A DNA stretch of 64,000 bases from Oceanidesulfovibrio marinus (GCF_013085545.1 NZ_CP039543.1:372001-436000), one strand, 5' to 3'. Counted from the stretch's first letter, positions 17,361 to 26,707 are shown. Notes: generated by a model not told the origin, from the sequence alone. Numbers and translations: made by a program.

Positions 17361-17565
17361 TTTCTTATGCGGTCGGGGCATGCGCAAAATCTGGATGGTT
17401 CCTTCCCAAGATCGGCGTGTCGGCTGCACACCCGGATCGCCGGTGGAGTTATGTATTTTTATTTCCGATGAATGTGATTAAAAATTGTCCATACAATGTA
17501 TTGGCCGTGGATGCGCCTGTGTGCGAACAATCTGGAACCACTGACAAACAAATCACAAGGAACGG

Positions 17566-18123
17566 ATGCCCGTGAAACGCGGCAAGCGCATTCTCGTCGT
17601 CTGTCATTGTCTGCTCAACGCCAACGCCAAGGTCGTTCCGCTGGCCACCTGCCCGGGCGTGTGCATGGAGCCCCTGCGCGCCAGCATCGAGGCGGGCGTG
17701 GGCCTGGTGCAGCTGCCGTGCCCGGAGACCGTGGCCATGGGCATGCGCCGCTTCGGCATGACCAAGGAGCAGTACGAGCACGCCGCTTTCCGCCGGCAGT
17801 GCCGGGCCATGCTGGAGCCTGTCCTTGACCAGATTCAGGCGTTCGCCGCGGCCGGGTACGAGATTACCGGCCTCGTGGGTGTGGACGGCAGCCCCAACTG
17901 CGGCGTGCGCACCACCTGCTTCGGCTACGAGGGCGGCGAAATTTCCGCGCCGGAATCCAATATTCCCGAGCAGCTAGCAAACATCACATTCGGCCCGGGC
18001 CAGGGCGTGTTCATGGAAGAGCTGCTGGCCGGGCTTGGCGCGCGACACATCGACGTGCCGCTTTTCGCCGTGGAGGAGTCCAATCCCGAACAGCTTGTTG
18101 CCGTAGACAGGCGAACTTCTTAA
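17566..18123 (+). CDS. TudS-related putative desulfidase (DUF523-like)
   Basis: A 185-residue cytoplasmic Cys-rich protein. It has an N-terminal CHCLLN-type motif, Cys in PCPE (about residue 46) and GSPNCGV (about 101-107), the arrangement of the TudS/DUF523 group. In thiouracil desulfidase these cysteines hold a [4Fe-4S] cluster that binds sulfur from the substrate. Start ATG 17566 with AAGGAA just upstream. It lies 14 bases before an amino-acid ABC binding protein gene, which suggests processing of an imported sulfur compound. The desulfidase role is inferred from the family; activity is unproven. Confidence 0.7.
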   Translation: MPVKRGKRILVVCHCLLNANAKVVPLATCPGVCMEPLRASIEAGVGLVQLPCPETVAMGMRRFGMTKEQYEHAAFRRQCRAMLEPVLDQIQAFAAAGYEITGLVGVDGSPNCGVRTTCFGYEGGEISAPESNIPEQLANITFGPGQGVFMEELLAGLGARHIDVPLFAVEESNPEQLVAVDRRTS

Positions 18124-18137
18124 TAAAGGAGATATCC

Positions 18138-18917
18138 ATGTTTCGTCGCTCAGTTTTCATGGTTGTGGCCGCCGTTGTGGCGCTGCTTGTCGCAGGCGGC
18201 GTATGCCGTGCAGAGGACGATTCCTTGTCCAAGGTGCAAGATCGCGGCGAGCTGATCGTAGGCTTTGCCGCGCATTACCCGCCGTTCGAGTCCAAGAACG
18301 AGAGCACGGGTGAGTTTGAGGGCTTTGACGTGGATATGGGCAAGGCCGTGGCCAAGGAGCTCGGCGTGGAGGCCAAGTTCATGGACGCCGAGTGGCAGGG
18401 CCTGCTGGGCGGGCTGATGACCGGCGACTACGATGTGCTCATCACCTGCATGTCCAAGTCCGAGGCGCGGGGCAAGAACGTCAACTTCACCGACGTCTAC
18501 TACAAGCTGGCGGACGTCATCGTGGTGCGCAAGGATTCACCCGAGCTGGCCGGCGCGGATGACCTCAAGGGCAAGGTCGTGGGCGTGCAGCTCGGCTCCG
18601 GCAGCGAGCAGTTAGTGGATAAGCTGGACGGGCTCAAGGAGATCAAGCGCTACAACTACAACCCCGAGGCGTTCCTGGACCTCAAGGCCGAGCGCATCGA
18701 CGCCCTGGTGGTGGGCTACGCCTACGCCGTGAACCAGATCAAGCAGGACCCGGACACCTACAAGGTTACCGGCGCGCCCCTGGACGAGGCCGAGATCGTG
18801 ATGGTGCTGCCTAAGGACTCCGAGGCGCTGACCGCCAGGCTCAACGAAGCACTGGCCGCCATCCGCGAGAACGGCGCCTATCAGGCCGCCTTGGATAAGT
18901 GGCTGACGGTGGAGTAG
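18138..18917 (+). CDS. Amino-acid-type ABC transporter periplasmic binding protein
   Basis: A 259-residue family-3 extracellular solute-binding protein. It has a signal peptide (about residues 1-25), the opening G-E-L-I-V-G-F with YPPFE, and the GFDVDMGKAVAKELG segment typical of polar-amino-acid or cystine receptors. A strong GGAG precedes the ATG. It is followed, after an intergenic hairpin repeat, by a matching permease, but no ATPase gene is in the window. Sulfur-containing amino acids are a possible ligand given the TudS-like neighbour; this is inference. Confidence 0.85.
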   Translation: MFRRSVFMVVAAVVALLVAGGVCRAEDDSLSKVQDRGELIVGFAAHYPPFESKNESTGEFEGFDVDMGKAVAKELGVEAKFMDAEWQGLLGGLMTGDYDVLITCMSKSEARGKNVNFTDVYYKLADVIVVRKDSPELAGADDLKGKVVGVQLGSGSEQLVDKLDGLKEIKRYNYNPEAFLDLKAERIDALVVGYAYAVNQIKQDPDTYKVTGAPLDEAEIVMVLPKDSEALTARLNEALAAIRENGAYQAALDKWLTVE

Positions 18918-18967
18918 GGCCTGTCATTATAAAGAAAGATCTTGCTGCGTTTGTATGCCTCCGGCGG

Positions 18968-19054
18968 CCGGGGGAACAGTTCCCCCGGACCCCCAGAACG
19001 AGGTCAAGGGGCCACTGGCCCCTTGCAGGGTGGCCGAGGGGCAGCGCCCCTCGG
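18968..19054. repeat. Three-hairpin GC-rich intergenic repeat
   Basis: Three consecutive near-perfect palindromes lie in 87 bases: 18968-18988 (stem around GGGGGAAC/GTTCCCCC), 19006-19024 (AAGGGGCCA/TGGCCCCTT) and 19034-19054 (CCGAGGGGC/GCCCCTCGG). There is no T tract. It separates the binding-protein and permease genes of one transporter. Such blocks resemble the dispersed intergenic hairpin repeats of Desulfovibrio genomes; it may also lower expression of the downstream permease. Confidence 0.65.
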
Positions 19055-19097
19055 AGCAGCGCTTAAATGCGTAATAGATTGATTTTATTTTGAAATC

Positions 19098-19751
19098 ATG
19101 GATTTTCAGTTTGATATCCTGACCCGCGCCTCCGGCGATTTGCTGCTGGGGGCGTGGATCACCATCAAGATCAGCGTGCTGTCGTTTCTGCTGGCGCTGA
19201 TCATCGGCTTCGTGGTGGGGGCGGCGCGGGCCAGGTCCGCCTTCTGGTCACGCATCACGGCGCCGTATGTGGAGATCTTCCGCGGCACACCGCTGCTCAT
19301 CCAGCTTTTTTTCATCTACTACGGGCTGCCCACGGTGGGCATCAAGCTGGGCGGCATGACCGCCGCCTACGTGGGGCTGGGGTTGAACGGCGGGGCGTAC
19401 ATTGCGGAGATCATCCGCGGCGCGCTCCTGGGCGTGGAACCCGGGCAGGAGGAGGCCGCGCTCTCCACCGGCCTGACGCCTATCCAGGCGCTGCTCTATG
19501 TGCTTTTCCCCCAGGCGCTACGCACGGCCGTGCCGCCGCTGGTCAACTCGTTTTCCGCGCTGCTCAAGGACTCGTCCCTGGTCTCGGTGCTGGCCATCAC
19601 CGAGCTCACGCGCATGGGGCAGCTCGTGTATACGCGCACTTTCCGGCCGTTCGAGATCTACCTGGCCATCGGCGCCATCTACTTGCTCATGACCTACTGC
19701 GTGTCCTGGCTGTCCAAATTTCTGGAACACAGGCTGTCGTACGGCAGGTAG
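19098..19751 (+). CDS. Amino-acid ABC transporter permease
   Basis: A 217-residue HisM/GlnP-type permease with about five transmembrane helices, the N-terminal WITIKISVLSFLLA segment, FRGTPLLIQLFF, and the EAA loop (E-E-A-A-L-S-T-G) that contacts the ATPase. It pairs with the binding protein at 18138. The cognate ATPase is not in this window, so the transporter must borrow one from elsewhere. No strong ribosome-binding site was seen before the ATG, perhaps because the repeat lies close by. Confidence 0.88.
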   Translation: MDFQFDILTRASGDLLLGAWITIKISVLSFLLALIIGFVVGAARARSAFWSRITAPYVEIFRGTPLLIQLFFIYYGLPTVGIKLGGMTAAYVGLGLNGGAYIAEIIRGALLGVEPGQEEAALSTGLTPIQALLYVLFPQALRTAVPPLVNSFSALLKDSSLVSVLAITELTRMGQLVYTRTFRPFEIYLAIGAIYLLMTYCVSWLSKFLEHRLSYGR

Positions 19752-19870
19752 ACGGAAGCTCGTTTCCGTTTCTTCCATATATAAGGAAGGCGCACGCCGG
19801 CCTGGATGCTCTTCGATATTGAGGGCAGAACCATACCAAGGCTGGTTGAGCAGCGGCCGCGTGAAATCAG

Positions 19871-19905
19871 AAACCCCGCCAGGAGCGCATTCCCGGCGGG
19901 GTTTT
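19871..19905. terminator. Rho-independent terminator, usable on both strands
   Basis: AACCCCGCC and GGCGGGGTT form a 9-bp stem with TTTT after it on plus and TTT after it on minus. It lies between the permease gene (plus) and the lipoprotein gene (minus), which converge on it. Confidence 0.85.
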
Positions 19906-19941
19906 CGGCGTCTCAAGGAGGGAAGGGGTCCTTGATCGCTG

Positions 19942-20310
19942 CTACTTCTTACGCTTTCCCAGCTCGGAGACGGTCTGGGTGCGCTTGTAGGGCCGGTCCT
20001 GGAAGACGAGCATATCGCCGTTGCCCATGGGCGCGATGGTCTGTTCGTCGAACCGGACCGTGACGTAGAGACGGCCGCCTTTGGGCTCTGCCGGGACCTT
20101 GACCTTCTTCATCGCGTGGGGATCGTCCTCGGAAGGGAACGTGTACTCGAGGATGTACTTGGCGCCGCAGGGCCAGATGTACATGGAGTGATTCTCGCTG
20201 ACCCATGTCCCGGCGAACTTGTCCTTTGTGTTTTCAGCACTTTTCTGCTCCCCGCATCCGGAAAGAACAAGTGCACAAAGAAGAGCAAGAACAACGAAAG
20301 CATTTTTCAT
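19942..20310 (-). CDS. Small hypothetical lipoprotein
   Basis: A 122-residue protein with a lipoprotein signal ending LVLSGC (Cys 19), so it should be anchored in an envelope membrane. The mature part contains a WVSENHSMYIWPCG segment and basic residues at the end, and resembles a small beta-rich protein such as a lipocalin-like stress lipoprotein. I do not recognise the family. It is a single-gene unit ending at the shared terminator. Confidence 0.7.
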   Translation of the reverse strand: MKNAFVVLALLCALVLSGCGEQKSAENTKDKFAGTWVSENHSMYIWPCGAKYILEYTFPSEDDPHAMKKVKVPAEPKGGRLYVTVRFDEQTIAPMGNGDMLVFQDRPYKRTQTVSELGKRKK

Positions 20311-20986
20311 AGTTTTACTCCATATATAATGAAGGAGTTTGCTGCGTATGAGCCTTTTTAGGGCATATTGACACTACATACGCAGCGTATACCGCAGCAT
20401 TGAACAGAGTATCGCCTGGGCATGCACTGCCCGGACAAGACATATGCTGCCATATTGGAGCATTTGGGAGCTGCATGAGCGCGTCATGTCCAAACGCGAA
20501 ATGCAGATTTGAGCAGGAGAGAAACGCTCACTCCAAAATGAACCGGACCCAAAGAAGCACAAGTGAATGACAAATTCATAATCACAATCGGAGTTTGTGT
20601 GAAGTGTAGATCGTCTCCAATTTGATGCATCATGAATTGAAGAATGCGAAAGGCTCGTTTGGGATTTTGCGGAATTTCAGCGGCCTGGAAACGCAGTCAG
20701 GAAGCACGACTTTTTGGAGGAGCTACACTTTATGGGTCAGCGTCGCGGATGCGTCGTGATTTCAACTGGAAAGAAATGGGCAACCCGAACAATTTTTTTA
20801 TGAAAAAATTTTCGGCACGGGGAGGACCAATTTTCGCCGGTTCAACGACATTGTCGAAGTCGAGAATAGTATGTGATGCCAAGATGATGCGTACGAGGCG
20901 CAAAAAAATGACGCTGCCGGAAACATAGAGAGGCGTCCCGGAGAAGGGATTCGGAAAGACCGCGGTGGGTTGGAGGGTGCGTCTGA
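20311..20986. other. Intergenic region, 676 bases, no supported gene
   Basis: The short ORFs on both strands have no recognisable domains, ribosome-binding sites or codon bias. An AT-rich inverted stretch is present near 20797-20816. Possibly decayed sequence; nothing further can be supported. Confidence 0.4.
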
Positions 20987-22525
20987 TCAGCGCCCAGCGG
21001 CGGGCAGGACTTCCTTGGGCGCGCTTTGCTCCAGGCAGCCGTCCACCTCGCGGATCAGGCGTTCGCGCAGCCGGAAAAAGTGCTCACTCATGATCGCCAG
21101 CTCGATGGCCTCGGGCAGTGCCCGGACCTGCGTGCACAGCGTCTTGCCTACGAGCCGCCAGTAGTGCAGCCGGTGGCGCGAGAGCACGCCCAGGCGCACG
21201 ATGCTCCGGCAGAGGGCAAGGGTCTGCTCGCCGTTCCAGTGCCGCCGCGCCGTGGGGGTGTAGTGCTCCAGGAAGGTGCCGATGCGCCGGTAGTAGGACC
21301 GGCAGGAGTAGATCTCTGCGACGATGCGCCGGTACCCGGCCAGCAGGGTTGCGCAATCCATCTTGGGGATGAAGTTCATGCGGCCGTCGGTGTTGTCGCC
21401 GCTTGTTTCCGCAAGCAGGCGTTTTTCCTCGCGGAGCCGGTGCCACAGCCGGGTGTAGGGCAGGGCGTTGAGCAGGCCCACCATGGCTGTGACCACACCT
21501 ACGGTCTGGATAAAGCGGATCTGGATGTCGAAGGTGGACTCGGTGTCGCTGTCGAACCCTACGATGAAGCCGGCCATCACCTGCATGCCGTGGCCCTGGA
21601 TGGTTCGCACGGCCTGGACCAGGTCGCGGGAGGTGTTCTGGTGCTTGCCGCACTCCTTCAGACTGCTTTCCTCCGGCGTCTCTATGCCCAGGAAGACCTT
21701 ATTGAAGTTGGCCTCGCTCATGAGCCGCATCAGCTCCGCATCGTCCGAGAGGTTCACGCTGGCCTCGGTGATGAAGGTGAAGGGGTAGCGATGGGCCTTT
21801 TGCCAGGCGATGAGCTCCGGCAGGAAGCGCTTCACGGCGCGGGTGTTGCCGATGAAGTTGTCGTCCACGATGAACACGCCGCCGCGCCAGCCGGCGTCGT
21901 ACAGCGCCTGCACTTCGGCCATCATCTGCTCCGGCGGCTTGGTGCGCGGGATGCGGCCATTGAGCAGGACGATGTCGCAGAACTCGCAGTTGAAGGGGCA
22001 GCCGCGGGAGTACTGCAGGGGCATGACGTAGTAATCGCGCGGGTTGATGAGCCGCCATTCAGGTATGGGCACCGTGGTGATCTCGGGCCGGACGTCGGAT
22101 GCGTACTCGCGTTTCGGGACATCCTGGGCGAGATCTTCCAGGAACATCGGCAGGGTGATCTCTGCCTCGCCGAGCACGAAATGGTCCACAACCTCGGCGA
22201 AGTCATCGGTCAAGGCGTTGAACAAGGGACCGCCGCCCACCACGGTTTTGCCCATGTCCTTGCACCGCCTGGCGACCTGCAGCGCCGAGTCCTTCTGCAC
22301 AATCATGCCGCCGATAAAGACCATGTCGGCCCAGGAAATGTCCGCATCGCTCAGGGAGCGCACGTTGAGGTCGATGAGCCGGCGCTCCCAGGACGCGGGA
22401 AGCATGGCCGCCACCGTGAGCAGCCCCAGCGGAGGCAGGGTCGCCTTTCTGGAGACATAGCTCAGGGCTGCTCTGAAGTTCCAAAACGTTTCCGGACAGT
22501 TGGGGTAGACGAGCAAAATGTTCAT
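20987..22525 (-). CDS. B12-binding-domain radical SAM protein (HpnP-like, DUF4070)
   Basis: A 512-residue protein. Residues 1-130 form a B12-binding Rossmann domain (MNILLVYPNCPETFW, VVGGGP). The radical SAM core follows with C176-x3-C180-x2-C183 (SRGCPFNCEFCD), and the C-terminal region is DUF4070-like. The ATG at 22525 has GGAG 7 bases upstream; a longer frame to 23341 only shadows the next gene. Close relatives include the hopanoid C-2 methylase HpnP and many uncharacterised methylases, so a cobalamin-dependent methylation, perhaps of a lipid, is likely. No hopanoid genes are nearby, so the substrate is open. Confidence 0.82.
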   Translation of the reverse strand: MNILLVYPNCPETFWNFRAALSYVSRKATLPPLGLLTVAAMLPASWERRLIDLNVRSLSDADISWADMVFIGGMIVQKDSALQVARRCKDMGKTVVGGGPLFNALTDDFAEVVDHFVLGEAEITLPMFLEDLAQDVPKREYASDVRPEITTVPIPEWRLINPRDYYVMPLQYSRGCPFNCEFCDIVLLNGRIPRTKPPEQMMAEVQALYDAGWRGGVFIVDDNFIGNTRAVKRFLPELIAWQKAHRYPFTFITEASVNLSDDAELMRLMSEANFNKVFLGIETPEESSLKECGKHQNTSRDLVQAVRTIQGHGMQVMAGFIVGFDSDTESTFDIQIRFIQTVGVVTAMVGLLNALPYTRLWHRLREEKRLLAETSGDNTDGRMNFIPKMDCATLLAGYRRIVAEIYSCRSYYRRIGTFLEHYTPTARRHWNGEQTLALCRSIVRLGVLSRHRLHYWRLVGKTLCTQVRALPEAIELAIMSEHFFRLRERLIREVDGCLEQSAPKEVLPAAGR

Positions 22526-22742
22526 CGAGCGCTCCGTTAAGTTGCAGCCGCACACGTCCACAAGCAAACGACACATCGTACTCCCGGACCGGGTGAACCC
22601 GAATGGGGATAATTTGGGGATGGCGATTGATGGGAGTGGTAGGGATGCACGGCCTAGCGTTGCTGCGGAACGCTTTCGGGGCGGGCGGTGAAAATAAGTG
22701 GCCAAGGCATTTCTTCGGCACGGCGGCCGGCGCGGGGGCAAT

Positions 22743-22782
22743 AAAAAGGGCCGCCCGGATATGCACCGGCCGGCCCCTTTCC
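22743..22782 (-). terminator. Rho-independent terminator of the FlxA-like gene
   Basis: On the minus strand a GC-rich stem (GGGGCCGGCCGG against CCGGGCGGCCC) is followed by TTTTT. It is 28 bases past the stop at 22810. Confidence 0.8.
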
Positions 22783-22809
22783 GCTCCCTGTGAGCCTGTG
22801 GCGGGAGCG

Positions 22810-23292
22810 CTATCCCTGCTGCTGCTTCAGCTCGGCAAGCTGCGTCTGGAGCTGCGCGAGCTCGTTGAGCTTGGTGCCGAGCTGGGCCTTGGCGATGGGA
22901 TCGGTTGCCGCCTTGGCCTGGAGCTCGCTGATCTCCTGTCCGAGCTTCTCGATCTTCTTCTCGATCTCCTTGATCTGGTCTTCCGAAGACGAGGTGCGGC
23001 TCATGCCGTTCGATGCGCCTGCCGAGGCGGAAGTGCCGGCCGGCAGTCCCTGGTCGGATGAGCCGTTCTGGTCGAACGAGCCGTTCTGGCCAGCCTCCCC
23101 GTCCGACGGGGCCGTTAGTTGGGCCTGAAGCATCTCCCTGGCCTGGTCGGAGATGGTCACGGTGTCGCCGGTCGAGGTGGAGGCGGAGGAGCCGCCGTAG
23201 TTCTGATCGTTCCTGTTGTAAATGGCGTTCGCTTCGCTGACATTTGTCGATGCCAGCCACTGTGAGACGGACAAGCCGGAAACTGTTGTCAT
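22810..23292 (-). CDS. FlxA-like coiled-coil protein
   Basis: A 160-residue hydrophilic protein. Residues about 45-60 contain a DTVTISDQARE segment common in Desulfovibrio surface or flagellar-associated hypothetical proteins. A Ser/Gly-rich stretch with a short internal repeat (QNGSFDQ, QNGSSDQ) follows, and residues about 105-158 form a heptad coiled coil (KEIEKKIEKLGQEISELQ). AGGAGG lies 6 bases before the ATG. FlxA-like proteins are sometimes flagellar-regulated, but the function is unknown. Single-gene unit. Confidence 0.6.
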   Translation of the reverse strand: MTTVSGLSVSQWLASTNVSEANAIYNRNDQNYGGSSASTSTGDTVTISDQAREMLQAQLTAPSDGEAGQNGSFDQNGSSDQGLPAGTSASAGASNGMSRTSSSEDQIKEIEKKIEKLGQEISELQAKAATDPIAKAQLGTKLNELAQLQTQLAELKQQQG

Positions 23293-24332
23293 TAGGGACC
23301 TCCTGCGGGGGTGGCAAATTTTTCTTAGTACTGGTTCCCAAGCAAAATTTTGACCGAAGTCAGGGCGCGGCTGTTGTCGTTCGTGTTAGCGATATTCTGT
23401 CTGGCGAAAAGTATCGTGTTATTTCAAATAGTTACAACTAAGAATTTTTGTATGCAAAGAATTGTAAAGGCGTTGTGCTGGGAACAGTATTTGCAATATT
23501 GCCCCAATGGTCATGGGACTAGGGTAACTTGCTGATATGGAATGCGGACTTTGACCATGTCGGCGGCGGAGTCTGCCAGCAGGGGGGAATTATATGCCCA
23601 AGTAGGGTGGCGCATGGCGATATCCCGAAAAATCACATAATTGCTGTGCGAAATACCCGTCACAGATCGGGCCGGGCAGGCGAGCTGTAAATTACTTGTT
23701 GAAATAGTAGCAATATTGTACTAGCAAGGCCTATCCATCATGATACGACCTGTGGGGAGTTTCTTGGACGGCTGTGCGCGGAATCGCACCAGTCCTTCAT
23801 GTATAATACAGGTATTCTATTTCGGCAAAAACGATTGGTATAGGTTTATACTATCGACTGGTTGTCGCAAAAATAGGTGGGGCCAACGTGCGTAGCATAC
23901 TTGCAGAGTGGCCGTAGCCCCAGAAAAACAGGTGTAATGATCGGATGTTGCAGTACAGGGGGAAGTGTCTGATCCGCACACGATTGGTCGTTGGAATGTG
24001 TGTACGGCAACCGCTCAACGCAGAGACGACAAGTAACAAAGTTCGCATATAATTAGGGTGTGTTTATAGGTCTTGGGGCGGCACCATCGTGCGAAGCTAT
24101 TGAGTACAAGTTGTCGGGTACTGCGAGAAACACTTTCCGCATGGGCCGAAGTCTTTGAAATCGGCTTGATTCACATCTTGCGGAGGTAGGAATTCGGTTG
24201 CTGGGCCGGAATATAAGGCGGCGGAGCGACTATGTCTCTTCTGAGTTCACCATGCGTTGCATGGTCCGCCCTTCGGATGACGTCTCAATGGGGGGAATCA
24301 ATGATATTTGCAGCAGAGAAGTGGAGCTGAAG
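23293..24332. other. Long AT-rich region upstream of the second exopolysaccharide locus
   Basis: About 1.04 kb without a believable gene, clearly AT-richer than the surroundings. It separates the minus-strand FlxA-like gene from the plus-strand exopolysaccharide operon and should hold that operon's promoter and leader. A TATAAT-like hexamer occurs near 23803, without a good -35. No sigma-54 site was found. Confidence 0.45.
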
Positions 24333-25109
24333 ATGGTTGCCATGGTTCAATCTTTGGTCAGCCGGCATGCCACACGTCACGTTGGCGGAGCGTTCCGGCG
24401 GCTGGTCTGGCTGTGTGTTTGTCTGGCGCTTTCCGGGTGTGGCTACTATGCCCAGCCCATTGCAGAGAGTGAGATCCACAACGAGCCACAGCAGGAGCTC
24501 CACACGCTCAGCACCGGGGACGAGATCGAGGTCCGTTTCACCTACTGGCCGGAGCTCAACGAGATTCAGCAGATCCGTCCGGACGGCTACGTCGATCTCG
24601 GAATCGTCAACGAGGTCAGGGCGGCCGGCAAGACCGTGCCCGAGCTGACCGCCGAGCTGAAAACGCGTTACGCCTCGACCCTCAAGAATCCAGAAATCTC
24701 CATAGTTGTCCGCAACTACGCCAAGGAGTACGTGTACGTCGGCGGCGAGGTGCTCACGCCCGGCCTCATCGCTTTGGGCCCGGAAATGACGGCGCTTGAA
24801 GCCATCATGGCCGCCGGCGGCCAGCTCAAAGCCTCGGCGCGCATGTCCGGCGTCATCTTGGTGCGGCACACGGGCGGCAAGCGCTACGCCGCGGCCATCG
24901 ACCTCGCCGAGCAGATCGACGGCAAGGAGAGCGTGCCGGTCGTTCTGCAGCCCAGGGACATCGTCTTTGTGCCCAGGACCCCGATCGACCACATAGATCA
25001 GTTCGTGGACCAGTACATCAACAAGACGATCCCCAACACCGCGCTGCAGTATACGCGTTCGACCACAACCGGGGACGTGACCGAGACCATAGGGGTTGTA
25101 CCGCAATGA
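24333..25109 (+). CDS. Outer-membrane polysaccharide export lipoprotein (OPX), second locus
   Basis: A 258-residue OPX protein. The ATG at 24333, with GGAG 7 bases upstream, leads to a signal sequence with lipobox LALSGC; longer frames to 24198 put the signal internally. It contains the export domain (LSTGDEIEVRF) and an SLBB-like unit with G-G-E-V-L-T-P-G. It overlaps the Wzz gene by ATGA. It opens an operon of about 18 genes and is the exit channel for the second polymer. Confidence 0.87.
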   Translation: MVAMVQSLVSRHATRHVGGAFRRLVWLCVCLALSGCGYYAQPIAESEIHNEPQQELHTLSTGDEIEVRFTYWPELNEIQQIRPDGYVDLGIVNEVRAAGKTVPELTAELKTRYASTLKNPEISIVVRNYAKEYVYVGGEVLTPGLIALGPEMTALEAIMAAGGQLKASARMSGVILVRHTGGKRYAAAIDLAEQIDGKESVPVVLQPRDIVFVPRTPIDHIDQFVDQYINKTIPNTALQYTRSTTTGDVTETIGVVPQ

Positions 25110-26707
25110 TAGCCGACCGCGAACACACGCTCCACCGGGAAGCCCTGGAAGAGTTGCTGCCGCGGGAGGGGCGCAGCTCTATCCGCGACATTCTGCAGTC
25201 CATGTTCCGGCACAAGAGGACGATCGTGCTCTTTTTCCTGGGCGTGGTCGTTTCCGTGCTGATCGTGTCCTTGCTGACGCCCAACGTCTACGAATCGGAC
25301 GCACGGGTGCTGCTCCGTGTCGGGCGCGAGAGCGTTGGGGTGGACGCCTCCGTCGTGGGGCCCACGTCCAACCTCAACCAGTTCCGCGAAGAGGAGGTCA
25401 ACTCCGAGCTCAGCGTGCTCGAAAGCCGGTTCCTCAGCGAAAAGGTTGTGGAAAAGCTGGGGGTCAAAGCCTTCTCGCACGACCGCGGCCTGATCTCGAA
25501 GCTGCTGAACTCCATCGGCCTGGGCCTGGGCGACAATCCGGACGACCTGTCCAGGCAGGACAAGCTCCGGATGGAGGTGATCAAGGAGGTGCACAAGCAC
25601 TTCAAGGTGGAGGCCCTGAAGAAGAGCGCCACACTGACGCTCTCCTACAGGGATGAGGACCCGCACTTCGCCCAGGAGGTGCTCCATGCCTACATCGACG
25701 CCTATCTGCAGCACCACATCGAGGTCTACAAGTCCCAGGCCACGCCCGAGTTCTTCGAGAGGGAAGCAGCCTCCATCCTCCAGCGCCTGACGGATAAGGA
25801 AAACGATCTCAAGGACTTCCAGAAAAAGCACCATATCGCTTCCGTGGATCTGCAAAAGCAGACTCTGCAGGACCGCATCAGCAGGCTCAAGGCGGAGCTC
25901 GGCGGTGGCACCCAGCACGGCAATCTCGACGGCGCCATGCCGAAGATCAGCTCCAGCCGCGCCAGAATCGCCTACATCGAGAAGGTCCTCAAAGACATTC
26001 CGCAGGTATCGGTCCAGGAAAAGGTCGTGGGCGAAACCAACGGCGGCGTGGCGTCCAACGCCATCAAGCGCCGGCTGCTGGACCTGCGACTCAAGGAGAT
26101 CGACATGGCCGGCCGCTACACCGACTCCTACCGGCCGCTCATCAATCTGCGCGAGCAGATTAAGGAGGCGGAGCTCGCCCTCTCCAAGGAAAAGGAGACG
26201 CTGACGCAGGTCACGGAGATGCCCGACCCCATCTACAGCGCGCTTTCCCGGGAGCTGGAAGAGGAGCGCGTTGTTCTGCGGGAGCAGCTTGCGCGCAAGG
26301 ACGCCATCGAAGAGTCGCTGCAGAACGCCGAGAATGAACTCAACGAGCTGGTCTCCAGCGAGGTCGAGTTCAAACAGCTCCAGCGCGAGGTCAACGTGCT
26401 GCAGAACGAGTACCTGCAGTACCGCGACAACCTGCTGCGCTCCAAGATCGCCAACGCTCTGGATCAGGCCAAGATCTCCAACGTCAGCATCGTGCAGCCG
26501 CCCACCTTCCCTGTGGAGCACATCCTGCCCAAGCGGACCATCAACCTGCTGGTGGGCATGTTCTTCGGCTTGTTCGGCGGTATCGGCCTGGCCCTGTTGC
26601 TCGAGTACTTCGACGACTCGCTCAAGTCCGAGGAGGAGGTCGAAAGGCGGCTCAAGCTGCCGGTCATCGCCTCGGTCTCCAATAAGGAGTTCGAGAAGTG
26701 TATCTGA
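25106..26707 (+). CDS. Wzz/GNVR-type chain-length determinant, second locus
   Basis: A 533-residue co-polymerase. It has an N-terminal transmembrane helix (about residues 39-58), a long coiled-coil periplasmic region including TDSYRPLINLREQI, and a C-terminal PTFPVEHILPKRTINLL segment followed by the second transmembrane helix (about 483-500) and a short cytoplasmic tail. It is longer than its paralogue at 3202. The P-loop ATPase gene starts inside its last codons. It sets polymer length together with the CpsD-like protein. Confidence 0.88.
   Translation: MIADREHTLHREALEELLPREGRSSIRDILQSMFRHKRTIVLFFLGVVVSVLIVSLLTPNVYESDARVLLRVGRESVGVDASVVGPTSNLNQFREEEVNSELSVLESRFLSEKVVEKLGVKAFSHDRGLISKLLNSIGLGLGDNPDDLSRQDKLRMEVIKEVHKHFKVEALKKSATLTLSYRDEDPHFAQEVLHAYIDAYLQHHIEVYKSQATPEFFEREAASILQRLTDKENDLKDFQKKHHIASVDLQKQTLQDRISRLKAELGGGTQHGNLDGAMPKISSSRARIAYIEKVLKDIPQVSVQEKVVGETNGGVASNAIKRRLLDLRLKEIDMAGRYTDSYRPLINLREQIKEAELALSKEKETLTQVTEMPDPIYSALSRELEEERVVLREQLARKDAIEESLQNAENELNELVSSEVEFKQLQREVNVLQNEYLQYRDNLLRSKIANALDQAKISNVSIVQPPTFPVEHILPKRTINLLVGMFFGLFGGIGLALLLEYFDDSLKSEEEVERRLKLPVIASVSNKEFEKCI

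Noticed and set aside
20644-20928. Plus-strand ORF of 94 codons in the 20.3-21.0 kb gap
   Set aside because: No recognisable domain, odd composition, no ribosome-binding site.
23851-24048. Minus-strand ORF starting with a lipobox-like sequence
   Set aside because: Only the first 14 residues look like a signal; the rest is unstructured and there is no ribosome-binding site.
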